DNA from: Suillus spraguei
Taxonomy: Eukaryota > Basidiomycota > Agaricomycetes > Boletales > Suillaceae
Assembly (NCBI GenBank): GCA_016800925.1
Contig: JABCPU010000194.1
Coordinates: forward strand, 60,136 to 124,135
Length of the DNA: 64,000 nucleotides
Direction: 5' to 3'
This document shows, in pieces, positions 47,522-58,796 of the stretch (the first letter of the stretch is position 1; the number at the start of each line of letters is the position of its first letter). The position numbers and the translations under genes were made by a program. The notes under the pieces are model-generated. The model saw only the letters and a list, made by a program, of their open reading frames with translations, was not told where the DNA came from and searched no databases.

Positions 47522-48778
47522 TTAAAGAACGGAGACCTTGGGCCACGGGAATTGGGGACCAACCTAATGGACTCATAATCAGCGAGTGTCCTGATGTCAA
47601 AAAAGCATTGACTTACAAGCTGGACACACATGGCGCCCATTTTGTGTCCAACCTCGACACACTCGTCCAAGCTCTTGCCAGCGACGTACGCGCCGAGGAA
47701 ACCGCCCGCGAACGCATCACCAGCACCGTTAGTGTCAACGATCAGCTTGTCGTCGATGGGGTTAACTTTGAAGATCTTAGGGCTGTCAGGTGCAGCGGAT
47801 GATACCAAAATAGTGGACTCAGCGCCGTGCGTGAAGATCACGACACGAGGAAGAGATTTGTTCGATTTAGGGGAAATCGCAACAGCCTTGGCAATCGCGG
47901 CAAGGTTCTTGGTGTCAGGCAGACCGCTTGCGACTGCGTATGCCTCAGCCTCAGTCTCGTTGCCGATGATGACGTCGCAGTAGGGGAGGACGGACTGCAG
48001 CTGGGAGTTGAAGAACTGGGCGATGAAAGGCGCCGAGAAGTTTAAGACGAATGTCTTAGAAGCGGCGGATGCCTTTCGGCTAAGCTCGAGCACGATAGGT
48101 GTGCCATGTGTCAGGAAAAAGCCTTCTACGTAGAAGACTTTTGCGGCGTCCACCAAGGGAGCAACGACGGGGGAAGAGAGATGCGATTGCTCGAACATCT
48201 CGGCTGCCCGGAGGGTCGTGACAAGGGAGCTGATATTACCGATTGAGGTCGATTATACAAATTCCACAATGATGGCCTTACCGATGGTGCCCCGTGATGA
48301 CGACGGCACATGCACCCGTCTGTTGGCCTGGCTTGACGAGGTAGACTTCCTGCAGGCCCTCGCGCTTGTTTGCCGCCCGCAGTTGCTCTGCCAGGTTATC
48401 ATCTCCCACGCAGCCAGTGTAAACCACTGAATTGGGAGGAAGGACATACTGTGGGATTGTCACTATCTGAAACCTAACGCCTGATTACAGCCCATAAAGA
48501 CGTACTGCAGCTCCCCGGGCGGCGTTTTGAGAAGCACCGCCAGCAACGTATGTGACCTTGTAGTTATTCACGATCTCATCGTAGCTGTAGGCGTGGACGA
48601 TGAATGTTTGATGTAGAGAATGTTTATCAGATACTTACATTGACATGTGCTTCTCCTCCGCAAGGATGGCATCGTTGGCCTTCAGATCGTACTTCTTGAG
48701 CAGCTCCTCACCATTAGTGACCTGCACGTCGAGGAGGGGGTTGCCTATGCAAAAGAGTTGGTACGTCTGAGAGGCCAT
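47522..48778 (-). CDS. Adenosine kinase
   Basis: Five exons (48639-48778, 48506-48584, 48282-48448, 47617-48229, 47522-47563) total 1,041 nt, encoding 346 residues, the usual length. It phosphorylates adenosine to AMP, feeding purine salvage and clearing adenosine from the methyl cycle. Visible ribokinase-family features are LFCIGNPLLDVQV, TYVAGGASQNAARGA, YTGCVGDDNLAEQL, QTGACAVVITGHHR, NETEAEAYA and the catalytic DTNGAGDAFAGGF (about 299). It ends with GPQFPWPKVSVL, typical of adenosine kinases. All introns are 52-57 bp and GT-AG. The 3' end faces the zinc-finger gene with 285 bp between stops. Confidence 0.95.
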
Positions 48779-49373
48779 GGTGGTATGAGATTAACAGATG
48801 ATGTGAACTTGAGTGAGAACAAGAAGCTGATATCTGATTCTGATCGACGCTCGTGTGATGATGCAAATAATTTTCCATGCCAACGTCAGCTGCCTGTACC
48901 AAATATTCACGATTGCCAATTGGCAATGGTTCTAACTTCTGGGCATACAGATCGTAGCTATCTATAGGATCCAACATAAGGTGATTGACTGTGACTGATC
49001 AATAAATTTTTCTGTGCGATCGTCTCGTGAAACTTTCAAAACAATACCATGAAACTGAAAGTAGAGTATGTCGCTCATGTTACTCAAACTGTACTACATC
49101 ATAGTGCACGGGGACGATATCAGAGGAGGCGTCTGCGCAAAGACACTGCCACACTGGATATTGGAACGTGGGATTCGGAGGAATGGGTGGGACATGAGCT
49201 ATGTAGTATGTCAGTAATCGTAATAACAACAAGGCATGACGTAGATGGAACAATACAATAGGTCCACACATTGTCTGTAGAATGAAGAAATAAGCCCTAC
49301 AATTTAGAAGAAGCTAAAGATGATGTTTTGCTTGCACGGCGGCCTAAGCATTGAGCGGGGACTCCCTACAGAC
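48779..49373. other. Intergenic, nothing recognised
   Basis: Adenosine kinase promoter and the 3' flank of the MARVEL gene. No other feature. Confidence 0.5.
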
Positions 49374-50140
49374 TCATGCAATCAGTGGCCCGCGCATTCC
49401 GTCACCTCGACGTGCCGCGACAATGCCACGAATAAGCACAGTAAGGATCGCGAAAGTTATGAGAATCCTAGTGGGAATATGAACAAAGAAGCGATAAACA
49501 TATATCAATAACACGTACCAAATAACCCAAGCAAACCCTTCTAGCGCGTTAAGTTGCCCGCAATACACGAACACGAACTGGGAACTGAGGAGGGATAGGG
49601 CGTGAGCAGTGAGAGAGAGTAGTAAGAAGATGCACCAACTTGCAGTTCAGTCCTCCACCAAGAGCTGCGGTTATACTTGCAGCGCCCGCAGTCCAGAAGA
49701 TCCATGTTAGAAACAGGCTATGACGAGTCTGTCAGCAAGTTCTACTGTCCAAACCAAGTTGACTTACAATAGCACATGAGAAGCCACACTACTCAAAACA
49801 TGACCTGGAAGAGAGAAGAAGAAAAACATGTAGGCACCAGAGAATACGATCGTCCATATTGAAGCGAACAATAGAAAACGTGTGGTGTCTCGTTCTGTGA
49901 GACTGAAGTAGTTGTGATAGGTATTAAAACGTGACGTGAGCCAGGCTGAGATTGCGAGCTAACACCGGGGTTTGTTATTTTACCGCAGCAATAGAATGTG
50001 TACATACCTCGATGATACTGAAGAGGATGATCAACGATAATACAACTGAAATCCAGCAAGTCAGCCAAAGTGATTCAGAATAAGGCAGACGACAAGGACT
50101 TACTAGGGTGTCCCCTTCGCATGTGGGTATCAAAAGCCAT
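49374..50140 (-). CDS. MARVEL-domain membrane protein
   Basis: Six exons (50104-50140, 50008-50045, 49768-49958, 49640-49717, 49519-49584, 49374-49467) total 504 nt, encoding 167 residues with four hydrophobic spans. Landmarks are VVLSLIILFSIIELAISAWL, FASIWTIVFSGAYMFFFF, LTWIFWTAGAASITAALGGG, YCGQLNALEGFAWVIW and the C-terminal ARRGDGMRGPLIA. This pattern is a fungal MARVEL domain (related to Nce102-like proteins), expected in plasma-membrane or secretory membranes. The start at 50140 gives MAFDTHMRRGHP; a longer upstream frame is broken by the first intron and not needed. Confidence 0.88.
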
Positions 50141-50383
50141 CGTGCAAGATTTGTTTGGTTGATGTTCGTGATGGTTCGTGAAAGGATGAGAGTGAGTAGA
50201 AGTTTCGATGAAGACCAGTGGAGCCTGACTGCGCGAAAGTTGAACAGCATAGTGGCTGTGTAGCTGCGTTACCAAATTTGATTCTGACGTCACGAATATC
50301 CAAATATCCATACTTATGCATGAGCAATAATATACAAGTGAAAACTATATGCTGCGTGGAATATATTTTGAAATAAGAAGTCC

Positions 50384-51117
50384 CTAGAAACGGACACTGA
50401 TGGACATCCCTTCGTCCGGCACACAAACACGGTCACCAGGCATGAGCTTGTTGCATTTCACTTTGGGGTTGACAATCAGGAGTTTGTCTAGAGACGAATT
50501 GTGGTTGTTGGCAATATCCCAACAAGTGTCGCCAGGTTGCACGATGTAGGAAAGGGTCGTAGAAGGGCATGGAACAGGAGCGATGCGTGTGGGTAACAGG
50601 ACGAGACGCCAGACCAATAATAAGACGACAGCGATAATGAGAAAGAATGGGAAAAGTGTACGATAAGCTCCTCCCCGGGGATTGTACCGGGTACCATGCT
50701 ACATTCGGATTGAGATAGAACGTGGGCAGTGATAGCGAGAACCTACCTCATCCAGGGCTAAGATGCGATAACCGTCAGTTCCGGTAGGAGCAGCTTCTAG
50801 GTCACTGTCCTCGTCTACCTCTTGAGGGATGGAAGAAGGTATTTCAGACACTGCATGCAGGTATGAGGTATGAGCGTCAACAAAAACAGCATCCAAAGCT
50901 TGATACCTAGCGTAAGTTCTCCGAATTCAGAACCCTCTGGCCCTTTGTACACCAATCCTTCACGGTCACGGAAATAATACCGCTCACTGTCAGCGTCGTA
51001 ACCAACTCGTTTCATGCCTTCTGGAAGCCTGTAATTATCCTAACGACTCTGGGTCAGCTTGTTGAGGACAAAGTCAAAGGTAAGGTAGTACTTCGTCATA
51101 TTGCGTCCAGCGCCCCA
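50384..51117 (-). CDS. Membrane-anchored LysM protein
   Basis: Four exons (51091-51117, 50907-51039, 50747-50850, 50384-50698) total 579 nt, encoding 192 residues. The N-terminal part is cytosolic (MGRWTQYDE, EGMKRVGYDADSERYYFRDR), followed by an acidic stretch. There is one membrane span (LFPFFLIIAVVLLLVWRLVL) and a C-terminal LysM domain (LSYIVQPGDTCWDIA, LDKLLIVNPKVKC, LMPGDRVCVP). The order makes it a type II membrane protein with LysM outside. LysM binds chitin oligomers or peptidoglycan; the exact role here is unknown. Divergent from malic enzyme. Confidence 0.9.
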
Positions 51118-51328
51118 TAGTATTCGTCGCGCACAAAAGGCCAACCAGTGGATAGGTGCTGTTTTTACCCAACACAGAACTCCTAGTCCGCAAGTAGGAT
51201 TGAAATGGAGACTGAGTACTGAGTACTGAAGCTTGAAGATGTTTTGACGTTGTTTTGACGCCCTTCACAAGCAACCTGAATATAATGCCGCGGAGAAAGC
51301 CGAATAGCCGTCACTGCCACACTTTGTG
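51118..51328. promoter_or_regulatory. Bidirectional promoter, LysM gene / malic enzyme
   Basis: About 211 bp separates the LysM start (51117) from the first possible malic enzyme ATG (51329). No defined motif is claimed. Confidence 0.55.
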
Positions 51329-53577
51329 ATGCCCGCTAGGGGTTGTGGAGTCCAACTCAACACTATGCAAAAGTTGGCGAAGACTATGTTCCCAATGTAC
51401 TCGGAACTCATATTCAAAGTCGCCTTACGCGGGGAGACATTGCTCGCTTCACCTCGTTGGAACAAGGGGACAGCCTTCACGAGAGAGGAGCGTAATGCTT
51501 TTGGTCTAACGGGCAGGCTTCCTTCTCGCGTCAATACAATCGAGGAACAATGTGAGAGAGCATATGATCAACTACGCTCTCGTGAATCTCCAATACAGAA
51601 GAACTCATTCCTGCAGAGCCTCAAAGAGCAAAACTGGGTTCTTTACTATTCCCTACTGTCTAGGCATCTCAAGGAGTTGACTTCTATTATATACACGCCT
51701 ACCGAAGTGGGTTCTGGTCCTGTCTTCAATACTCAAGTGATTGACTGTATTGCAGGCAGAAGCGATTGCAAATTACTCCCATCTTTTTCGTCGCAGCGAG
51801 GGGTTATTTCTCTCATTCCTAGACCAGGACTCCATGGAGAGAGATTTCCTGGAGCAAACCCGCGGCAAAGATATCGAGTTGATAGTCTGTACAGATGCAG
51901 AGGCCATCCTGGGCATCGGCGACCAAGGAGTTGGAGTAGGCGCATTTCTGTCATTCTACCTAGCAACGCTCACCATCGCCTGACGTCATAGGGAATTGGG
52001 GTAGGTATCCACTCCCATCTCACAAAAGGGCGTTGTTGAATAGTTGTTCCAGATATCATCAGCCAAATCTGCGATATACACGTGCGTTTGTCCTGCCCTA
52101 GATTTATTCTCACTTTATGTGATGACAGGTTATTGGCTGGGATTAACCCGGCGAAAGCACTTAGTGTGACCCTTGATGTTGGCACTGACAACGATACACT
52201 CTTGAATGATGATCTCTATGTTGTGTGTGACTTTTCAATCGTTGTTACCGTTTACCCATCCGACAATTTCAGGGGTGGCCTTCAAAGAGAATCCGGGGTG
52301 TTGAGTACGATAAATTTATCGACAAGTAAGTTTGACATACCTTCTGGTTGGTCCCCCCTCATAGGCTTGCAATGCCCTCGTAGGTTTGTCCAGTTGATCC
52401 GCAAACATCAACCACACTGCCTACTGCACTTTGAAGACTTTGGAGTTACCAATGCTCAGCGACTTCTCGAGCTGTACCGGAATGAACATTCTGTTTTCAA
52501 TGATGATATGTATGGCTACACCTCATCCATACTTCAATCAACACTAACGCAAAGTAGTCAAGGAACTGGAGCGGTTACACTGGCCGCTTTGATGGCCGCC
52601 ATCGGGGTAACCAAGTCGAAGCTGGCAGATCAACGCTACGTCATCTTCGGAGCGGGCTCTGCGGGCCTCGGTATCGCAAAACAGATTCGGGATGCAATCA
52701 TACTTACAGATGGCATGTCTCGTGAGGAGGCCAACAAGAATTTCTACCTTGTTGATCGCTTTGGTCTCATCAAGCAGTCTCTTGGTCCTAACAAGATACG
52801 CCTTGCACTACAAGAGTTTGTGCGGCCTGATGAAGAATGGAGCAATGTTCCGACTAATGACACGGGAGAGATCGAGCTCCTGGAGGTTGTCAGGAAAGTA
52901 CGACCGACAGTTTTAGTAGGATGTTCGACGAAAGGTGGTGCTTTCACCGAGATCGTCGTGAGGACAATGAAGGAAGGTTGCGAGAGACCCATCATTTTCC
53001 CCCTCAGCAACCCTAGCAATCTGGTGGAAGTTGATCCGAAGGACGCGAATGACTGGACAGGCGGGATGGCACTGCTAGCCACGGGCAGCCCGTTCCCACC
53101 AGCTAAGATGCCGAATGGCAAAGATTATGTGTAAGCTTGTCATATCGATATCATGGGTATCATGCACAATCTGATTCGCAACTTGCAGCATCGCTGAATG
53201 CAACAGTAAGTTTGTGCGATACCCTGTGTGCATACTTACCGCTGCTGCTTTCAGATGCTCTTATTTACCCTGGACTTGGATTTGGTTCCATGCTATCGCA
53301 ATCCAGGCGAATGACTGACGGGATGATCATCGCAGGCGCACGACGTCTTGCTGCTCTCTCTCCTGCACTCAAAGACCCGGACAGCGGCTTGTTACCCGAC
53401 TTCCAAGATGCACCAGCAGCTAATCTTGAGGTTGCAATAGCAGTAGCGGAACAGGCATTTGATGAAGGTATCCAGGGAGTTAGCTGGATCAGAAAACAGG
53501 TGAGAACCAAGGCAGAAGAGAAGCAGTGGAAGCCAGTGTATGGTAGGTATGAGTATGATGAACAAGGTGCGAAGTAG
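51329..53577 (+). CDS. Malic enzyme (NAD(P)-dependent malate decarboxylase)
   Basis: Exons 51329-51706, 51756-51935, 51992-52000 (9 nt), 52053-52081, 52129-52222, 52273-52325, 52384-52509, 52558-53130, 53189-53205 and 53255-53577 keep frame throughout: 593 residues from 51329, or 581 from the ATG at 51365. The enzyme converts malate to pyruvate and CO2. Motifs are LNKGTAF-like RWNKGTAFTREER, ELIVCTDAEAILGIGDQG, VTLDVGTDNDTLLNDDLYV, FEDFGVTNAQRLL, VFNDDIQGTGAVTLAAL, the Rossmann turn FGAGSAGLGIAKQI and PIIFPLSNPSN. The 9-nt exon restores the conserved GVGGIGIS. No obvious mitochondrial presequence is visible, but an upstream exon is possible, so localisation and the start are uncertain. Confidence 0.92.
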
Positions 53578-53817
53578 TAGCTGTCTAATTGAAATTCCGT
53601 CGTAAAGAAGCCCAATGCCTCCGTGAAGTTCGATTCAAGATGTCTGTGCCCAACGGTGTTGTTATGCACTTTCTTAAGGCCAGCAGGTACATCTGAGGTT
53701 TGTAGAACGGAAACCTCCGAAGGCTTGTCACGGTTTCGCGTCTGTCACAATTGTGACCAGACGCGTCTTGGTCCAAGATTATTCAAGCTCGAGATTTCAT
53801 GTTTTTCTCCTACCGAG

Positions 53818-56382
53818 ATGTCCGTTTCGAATATTTTTGAGTCCTCCGCTGTCGACATGAACAGCGATGAGAAAAAATCCGAGGGGCACGTCACAAAGAA
53901 GATCAAAATTACTGCCAGTAATGGATGGGAGCACGTCCTTGCAAGAGGTGGAATCAAATCCCGTTTTACAAAGACCTCCACAACAGATGCCCCAGAATTC
54001 CTCAAGAACCACCGTTCCCGAGCAAAAAAAAAGAGTCTCGAAATACTCATATCGTTGCCTTTGGATATCCTATTCGAGGTAACCCAGGTTCTTTATCATA
54101 TGATCATTCGAATTATCACAATCGCGCTCAGATCTTTGGGAGGTTGCTTCCGCTTGACTTACTTCATCTCGCACGCACTACCAAAGATCTGCGCGCCATT
54201 CTGATGCACCGCTCATCTACCACCGTGTGGATGGCTGCGCGCTCCAATGTGAAGGGAATGCCTGCTTGTGCTGATGACATGTCAGAGCCTGCGCATGCTA
54301 GTCTCGCGTTTGGTACACATTGTCACGTAAGTGTTCTAATTATAAAAGCCGGATACAATTGACACCCATTGCTTAGAATTGTCTCAAATCAAATGTGCGC
54401 AGTGCCGACTGGAACCTCCGAGTCAGGTACTGTCAAAAATGCTTTAAAGAGCGGTGAATCAGATCTCGTTTGATAATATGATATACTTACCGACCAGCGC
54501 TCCAGCACAGAAGTCATTGATGATAAGTTCAAAACAACATTCGGATTGAAATTGCATCGTTGTACGCCACTGAGCATGACGCAGAATAGTCAGTTTTCGG
54601 TCCATTACTGGCACATGCCCTTATTTGATTTCACCTTCAAGTCAATGACAATCGCTGTCTGATTTCTGACAGGGAATCATTGGTCGACGAGTTATCAAAA
54701 CTCGGGCCAGAAGGGAGATCTGTTCTTCGAGGAATGAAGAGAGATGAAGTGCTCATTCGAAAGGAGGTATGTCTCCTGTTTTACAATGCTAATTCTTGTA
54801 GGTTGAACGTATGCAGCATGCAATTCTGTGCACAAAATGGATAGAAAGCGAACAACAGAGCAGATGGAAGGGACTTGACCATCTGAGAAGCTTGCGCTAT
54901 GACGCGTAAGTCTTGTGTTGAGTCCATGGCGCTCACTTATTAATAATCACAGTATCGTGGAGAAGTTGATTGAACTTGGCTGGGAGGAAGATGTCAATAA
55001 GCTTCCAGATCGACATACTGCGCGAATCCACAAGTTGATCCATTTCGAAGACCATCCACTTGTCAAGCAGCCAAAGCCCTTGACTGATCGCAGTAAGGGT
55101 TTTCGTCTGCCTTTGATCGTTCGTGTTACTTGAACGCTCATTCTGAACAATTTGGCAAAACATACAACATAAAATGATCGAGTATATGGGCCAGATGCGG
55201 GAATTCCGCATCCAACAAGAAAGAAAACAGCAGATCAGAGAGCGGCAAAGCATCGCCGCTACAATATACAGTGATTGGCTGCGGGAGACAGGGTATCACG
55301 AATTTCTCATGCCTACTGCCGCCGATCTTTTTGGGAAGTGGCAAGTTCGCAACATCGTAGAGTTGCCTGCTCATCAAACTGTCACCGCGAAAGACTTCCA
55401 GCCTGTTCACAAGGAACTGCTTGAAATAGTGGATGCTTGGAAGCGTTCTATTGGTTATAATTTGCGGTCAGACTTGCTATGGCAGTTTGAAGACTACCTA
55501 TCTGACTGGCGAGAACGACTCTATGATCAATGCGAGAAACTTGCTGTTGCCGTCTTTACGTGCACAGCATGGCTTTGCGAAGACATTCCTGAGCAAGGTG
55601 ACTCGCCTCGGTACATGTACTTCCTGGAATATCTTTACCACAGGTGCAGTCGGATCCGGTGACGAACATGGAATGAACTCCACCCTGTTAACACGTTTGA
55701 AATGGGCCAAGGGTACCCGGGAAATACTGTGCAACGAGAGTGGTCCACGGAGAATCTCAAATTCGACACGACGGCCTCCCGAACCGTGAAAAACATCCTC
55801 GATGCATGCGACTTAGACTGGAGAGAGGTAACAGTGTCGAAGCTCGATCGCCTGGATCCTAGGCTGATCTGCCTGAAGTGTAGCTACGGCAACCACTGTG
55901 ATGGAGAAAGACCTATGATAGTCCGTTCGTGGCGAGAATCTGTAAGTTGATCTGTGGGCTGAAGTAGGACGGGGTTAAGAAGAAATCACAGGTCAAACAT
56001 TGCGCCAAGAAGCATTGGAGTGACTCCACTGTGAAGTGGCAGAAAATTTCGGACGAGGAGGCTAGAAGTCTTCGCCAAGACCAGCAGGAAGCCGCCGCGA
56101 GCACCACGACACCTCCGCGCAAAATTTGGCGGTGCGCTCATTGTCATAACAAGCCTAGAGAACCGGAGAAAATGACTGTGCAGGGAATGACGGACCATTT
56201 GGAGGATCAGTAAGAGATTTATGTATGCTTATCTCTCCCGACTGATATTAATTCTGCAAAGTCATTCAATAAGTCCAATCGACCAAGTTGCCGGAAAAGA
56301 CTTCTTTGAAGCTTTAGACGTGCCTCCTACAGCCATTCCTTTCGTGAAGCTAAAGCCGAAAGCCGTGGACCCCTGCCTTTGA
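53818..56382 (+). pseudogene. F-box protein gene with a broken splice site and a nonsense codon
   Basis: Belongs to the mushroom F-box family. Exons from 53818 give an F-box-like segment (LPLDILFE, IFGRLLPLDLLHLARTT), then MHRSSTTVWMAARSNVKG. After several exons come WQNIQHKMIEYMGQMREF, NLKFDTTASRTVKNILDAC, LDPRLICLKCSYGNHCDGER and a Cys/His-rich end, with TGA at 56380-56382. Two lesions stand out. The intron 55093-55150 must end in CAA to give the expected LTDRI-WQNIQHKM; no AG acceptor restores the frame. TGA at 55660-55662 interrupts HRCSRIR before RTWNELHPVNTFEM in the same frame. The exon join near 54580-54675 also does not close. The gene is probably inactive or yields a truncated protein. 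Confidence 0.78.
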
Positions 56383-56684
56383 AAGTTCGTCCAGTATACC
56401 GTGATTAGGAGTATAAATACCTCGTCGTAGACTGTCCTCTCTTTGTTGTCTCCCGCTATGTCGTAGACACTTGATATAGCGCCGTTCTCCAGCTCCAACA
56501 AAATATACAGATATTGCGGTTGGGTTTATGGGTGCGCCTGTAATCGGTTATCCATTCATGTAATATGATGTATAGAATTCCAATGAAAGCTTGAATAACT
56601 AGAATGCATCAGTTTGACCTACTTACAACTTCAAGCCTGTGGTCTAAATTTAATCTTAGAAATGATTACTAAGCACTCCCTGGT
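56383..56684. other. Intergenic, nothing recognised
   Basis: Short spacer between the F-box gene and the RRM gene. No feature identified. Confidence 0.5.
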
Positions 56685-57824
56685 ATGTCTGAGTTCGATG
56701 AAGCTCGCATCTATCAAGTCATGGCCACATCACAGGCAGCCCCAATGGACCCGCACCCCATGCAAGATGTCACACCAACATTAGCAGAAGATGGGACGCC
56801 TCAACCAGAAGTGGAGGAAATTGTTTCCGAGACCCTTTATATCCAAAACCTCAACGAGAAGGTGAAGATCGATGGTGAGCATCGAAACATACCACAGCTC
56901 GTCCATAACTGATTTCTCTTCTTTCCATAGTGCTCAAGGCTTCACTAAGAGGCTTATTCAAGTCCTACGGGGAGGTACTAGATGTTGTAGCACATAGCAA
57001 CCTAAGAATGAGGGGTCAAGCATTCGTCTCATTCGCATCCCCGGAGATCGCACAGAAAGCTATGAAAGAAGTACGTGGCTTCCCTCTCTACTCCAAACCC
57101 ATGGTACGTGTTCCAAAGTTCCAAGTTTGTTCCTCGCTCACATGATTGCGTTAGCAAATCACATTTGCGCGGACGCGATCTGATGCTGTTGTCAAACGAT
57201 TGGATGTTGCCAACCTTGAACAACACACGTCCAAGAGAGCTGAACAAAAAAGTGGGTTGTTCTTGACAAGATTTGTTACCAAGAGCTAAGAAGGATTTAA
57301 TTATGCAGGGCGTACGCGATATTCGAACCCCTTGAAGCAGAAATTCAAGGCTAAGCGGATGGCTGCAGAAAGTTTGTGTTACTTATATTCATTTACCGGC
57401 TGCACGCTGAATTATATTCCTTGCAGTCGATGGAGCCGCTGCAGCTCCTGCAGCTAGGCGTCCCAATGTCCAAATGCCAGACGAATACCTGCCTCCCAAC
57501 AAGATCCTTTTCCTTCAAAATCTACCCGAAAGCGTTACCAAGGACCAGCTTATGGCCCTCTTTTCTCAGTATGTAAACCCTCTCCGGGTTTGAGGGCCGT
57601 TATTGACTTCCTCAGGTACCCAAACCTTCACGAGGTTCGGCTTATTCCAACAAAAAAAGACATCGCGTTCGTGGAATACATGGATGAAGGCAGCGCTGGG
57701 GTTGCCAAAGATGCCCTTCATAACTACAAGCTTGATGGGGAGAATAAGATCAAGGTCTGTGGATACATTTTTTTCTTTAAGAGCTTTTCTCACTTCATTT
57801 CAGATTACATTCGCCCGGAAGTGA
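56685..57824 (+). CDS. U1A/U2B''-family spliceosomal RNA-binding protein
   Basis: Seven exons (56685-56874, 56931-57103, 57155-57251, 57309-57371, 57427-57568, 57616-57754, 57804-57824) total 825 nt, encoding 274 residues. RRM1 (about 45-130) starts with ETLYIQNLNEKVKIDVLKAS and has the RNP1-like MRGQAFVSFAS and QITFARTRSD. A basic linker follows (NPLKQKFKAKRMAAE). RRM2 (about 195-274) has NKILFLQNLPESVTKDQL, IAFVEYMDEGSAG and ends KITFARK. This two-RRM layout and these phrases identify the family that binds U1 or U2 snRNA stem-loops. I cannot tell whether it is the U1A or U2B'' type; many fungi have a single protein. The last exon is only 21 nt. Confidence 0.92.
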
Positions 57825-58796
57825 ACTTGCTTCTTGTATTATCGTGCTTCGGGATATTGTATCATATTTTAATCGACCTTACTTGAGTCAGAACTCTAGA
57901 GTGGTCCATCTGTTATCGCCATGACTGCCTCAAGTCCCTACTTTGCTAAATAATTTTAAGACCGAAGATCAGCGAATGACTGAGCGTGATTTAAAATTGT
58001 ACTCCGGTCCGCACGAGCGAGCCGAGATCTTGGAATCTTTCCCTGTCTTTCCGCCATCATGATGTGCAGCAAAGTCCTGGACTACTCTCAGACTACTTAT
58101 CCGCGTTTGGCCAGGAACTTAAAGGAACAGCGTAGCAAGACCTAGAAGACATTTGCGATAGCACTCGTGGAGTACTGGAAGCTTTGCCGATTTTGATAAA
58201 CCAATACACGCTTTACGGCACTTCCGAACTTGATGACCCAGATTGTATGCCTTGGATTGATAGGGGTTTGGCTTCGCGATTGGAAAGAGTTTATCCAGGA
58301 AGACTTCCAGGAAATGGCCACTGAGTAGACTGGAGTCACATTTTGCAAAGCCACCCGGGCCAGTAAGTAGTGTGACCCAGTGTGACCCGCCGTGACTCTT
58401 GCAGCTTGGGCCTAGGCTGACTACTTATACTTACTACTTACACTCGGTGACATCAGCCTAACATCTCTTTGCGGCGTCACGGATATCGGCCTTCTGTTTA
58501 CTGCAATGAAAAACGCCCAGAATTCTCACTTGCATCTCCTATATCAACCTTTCAAGTTGGCGGGTTTGTTGGCAGCTATCCACGGCGAGCACACTGGCGG
58601 GAGGTGCAATAATGCCGGTGCGCCATTGCAAAAACGTGACCAAATATAGTTTAAACTGCACTCGGGTCAGCCGCGACCCAGACTTTGGCTTCAGACTGGC
58701 CAAATCTCTGATATTCGTGATTCAAGACCTTGGTTCATCATTATTCCTCGTTTTAAAATTCCATCAATTTTTTACAGCATAAATCACGAATCAGAA
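57825..58796. other. Intergenic, RRM gene 3' flank and RdRP upstream region
   Basis: Contains a coding-like relic at about 58004-58324 (listed separately) and short direct repeats of TGTGACCC near 58373-58390. Nothing else recognised. Confidence 0.45.
58004..58324 (+). pseudogene. Possible gene relic, unrecognised
   Basis: A plus-strand frame reads RSWNLSLSFRHHDVQQSPG, LLSDYLSAFGQELKG, a TAG at 58133-58135, then QDLEDICDSTRGVLEALP and LDDPDCMPWIDRGLASRLE before TGA at 58322-58324. The composition is protein-like and continuous across the single stop. No family, start or splice site is recognised. Chance openness remains possible. Confidence 0.28.
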
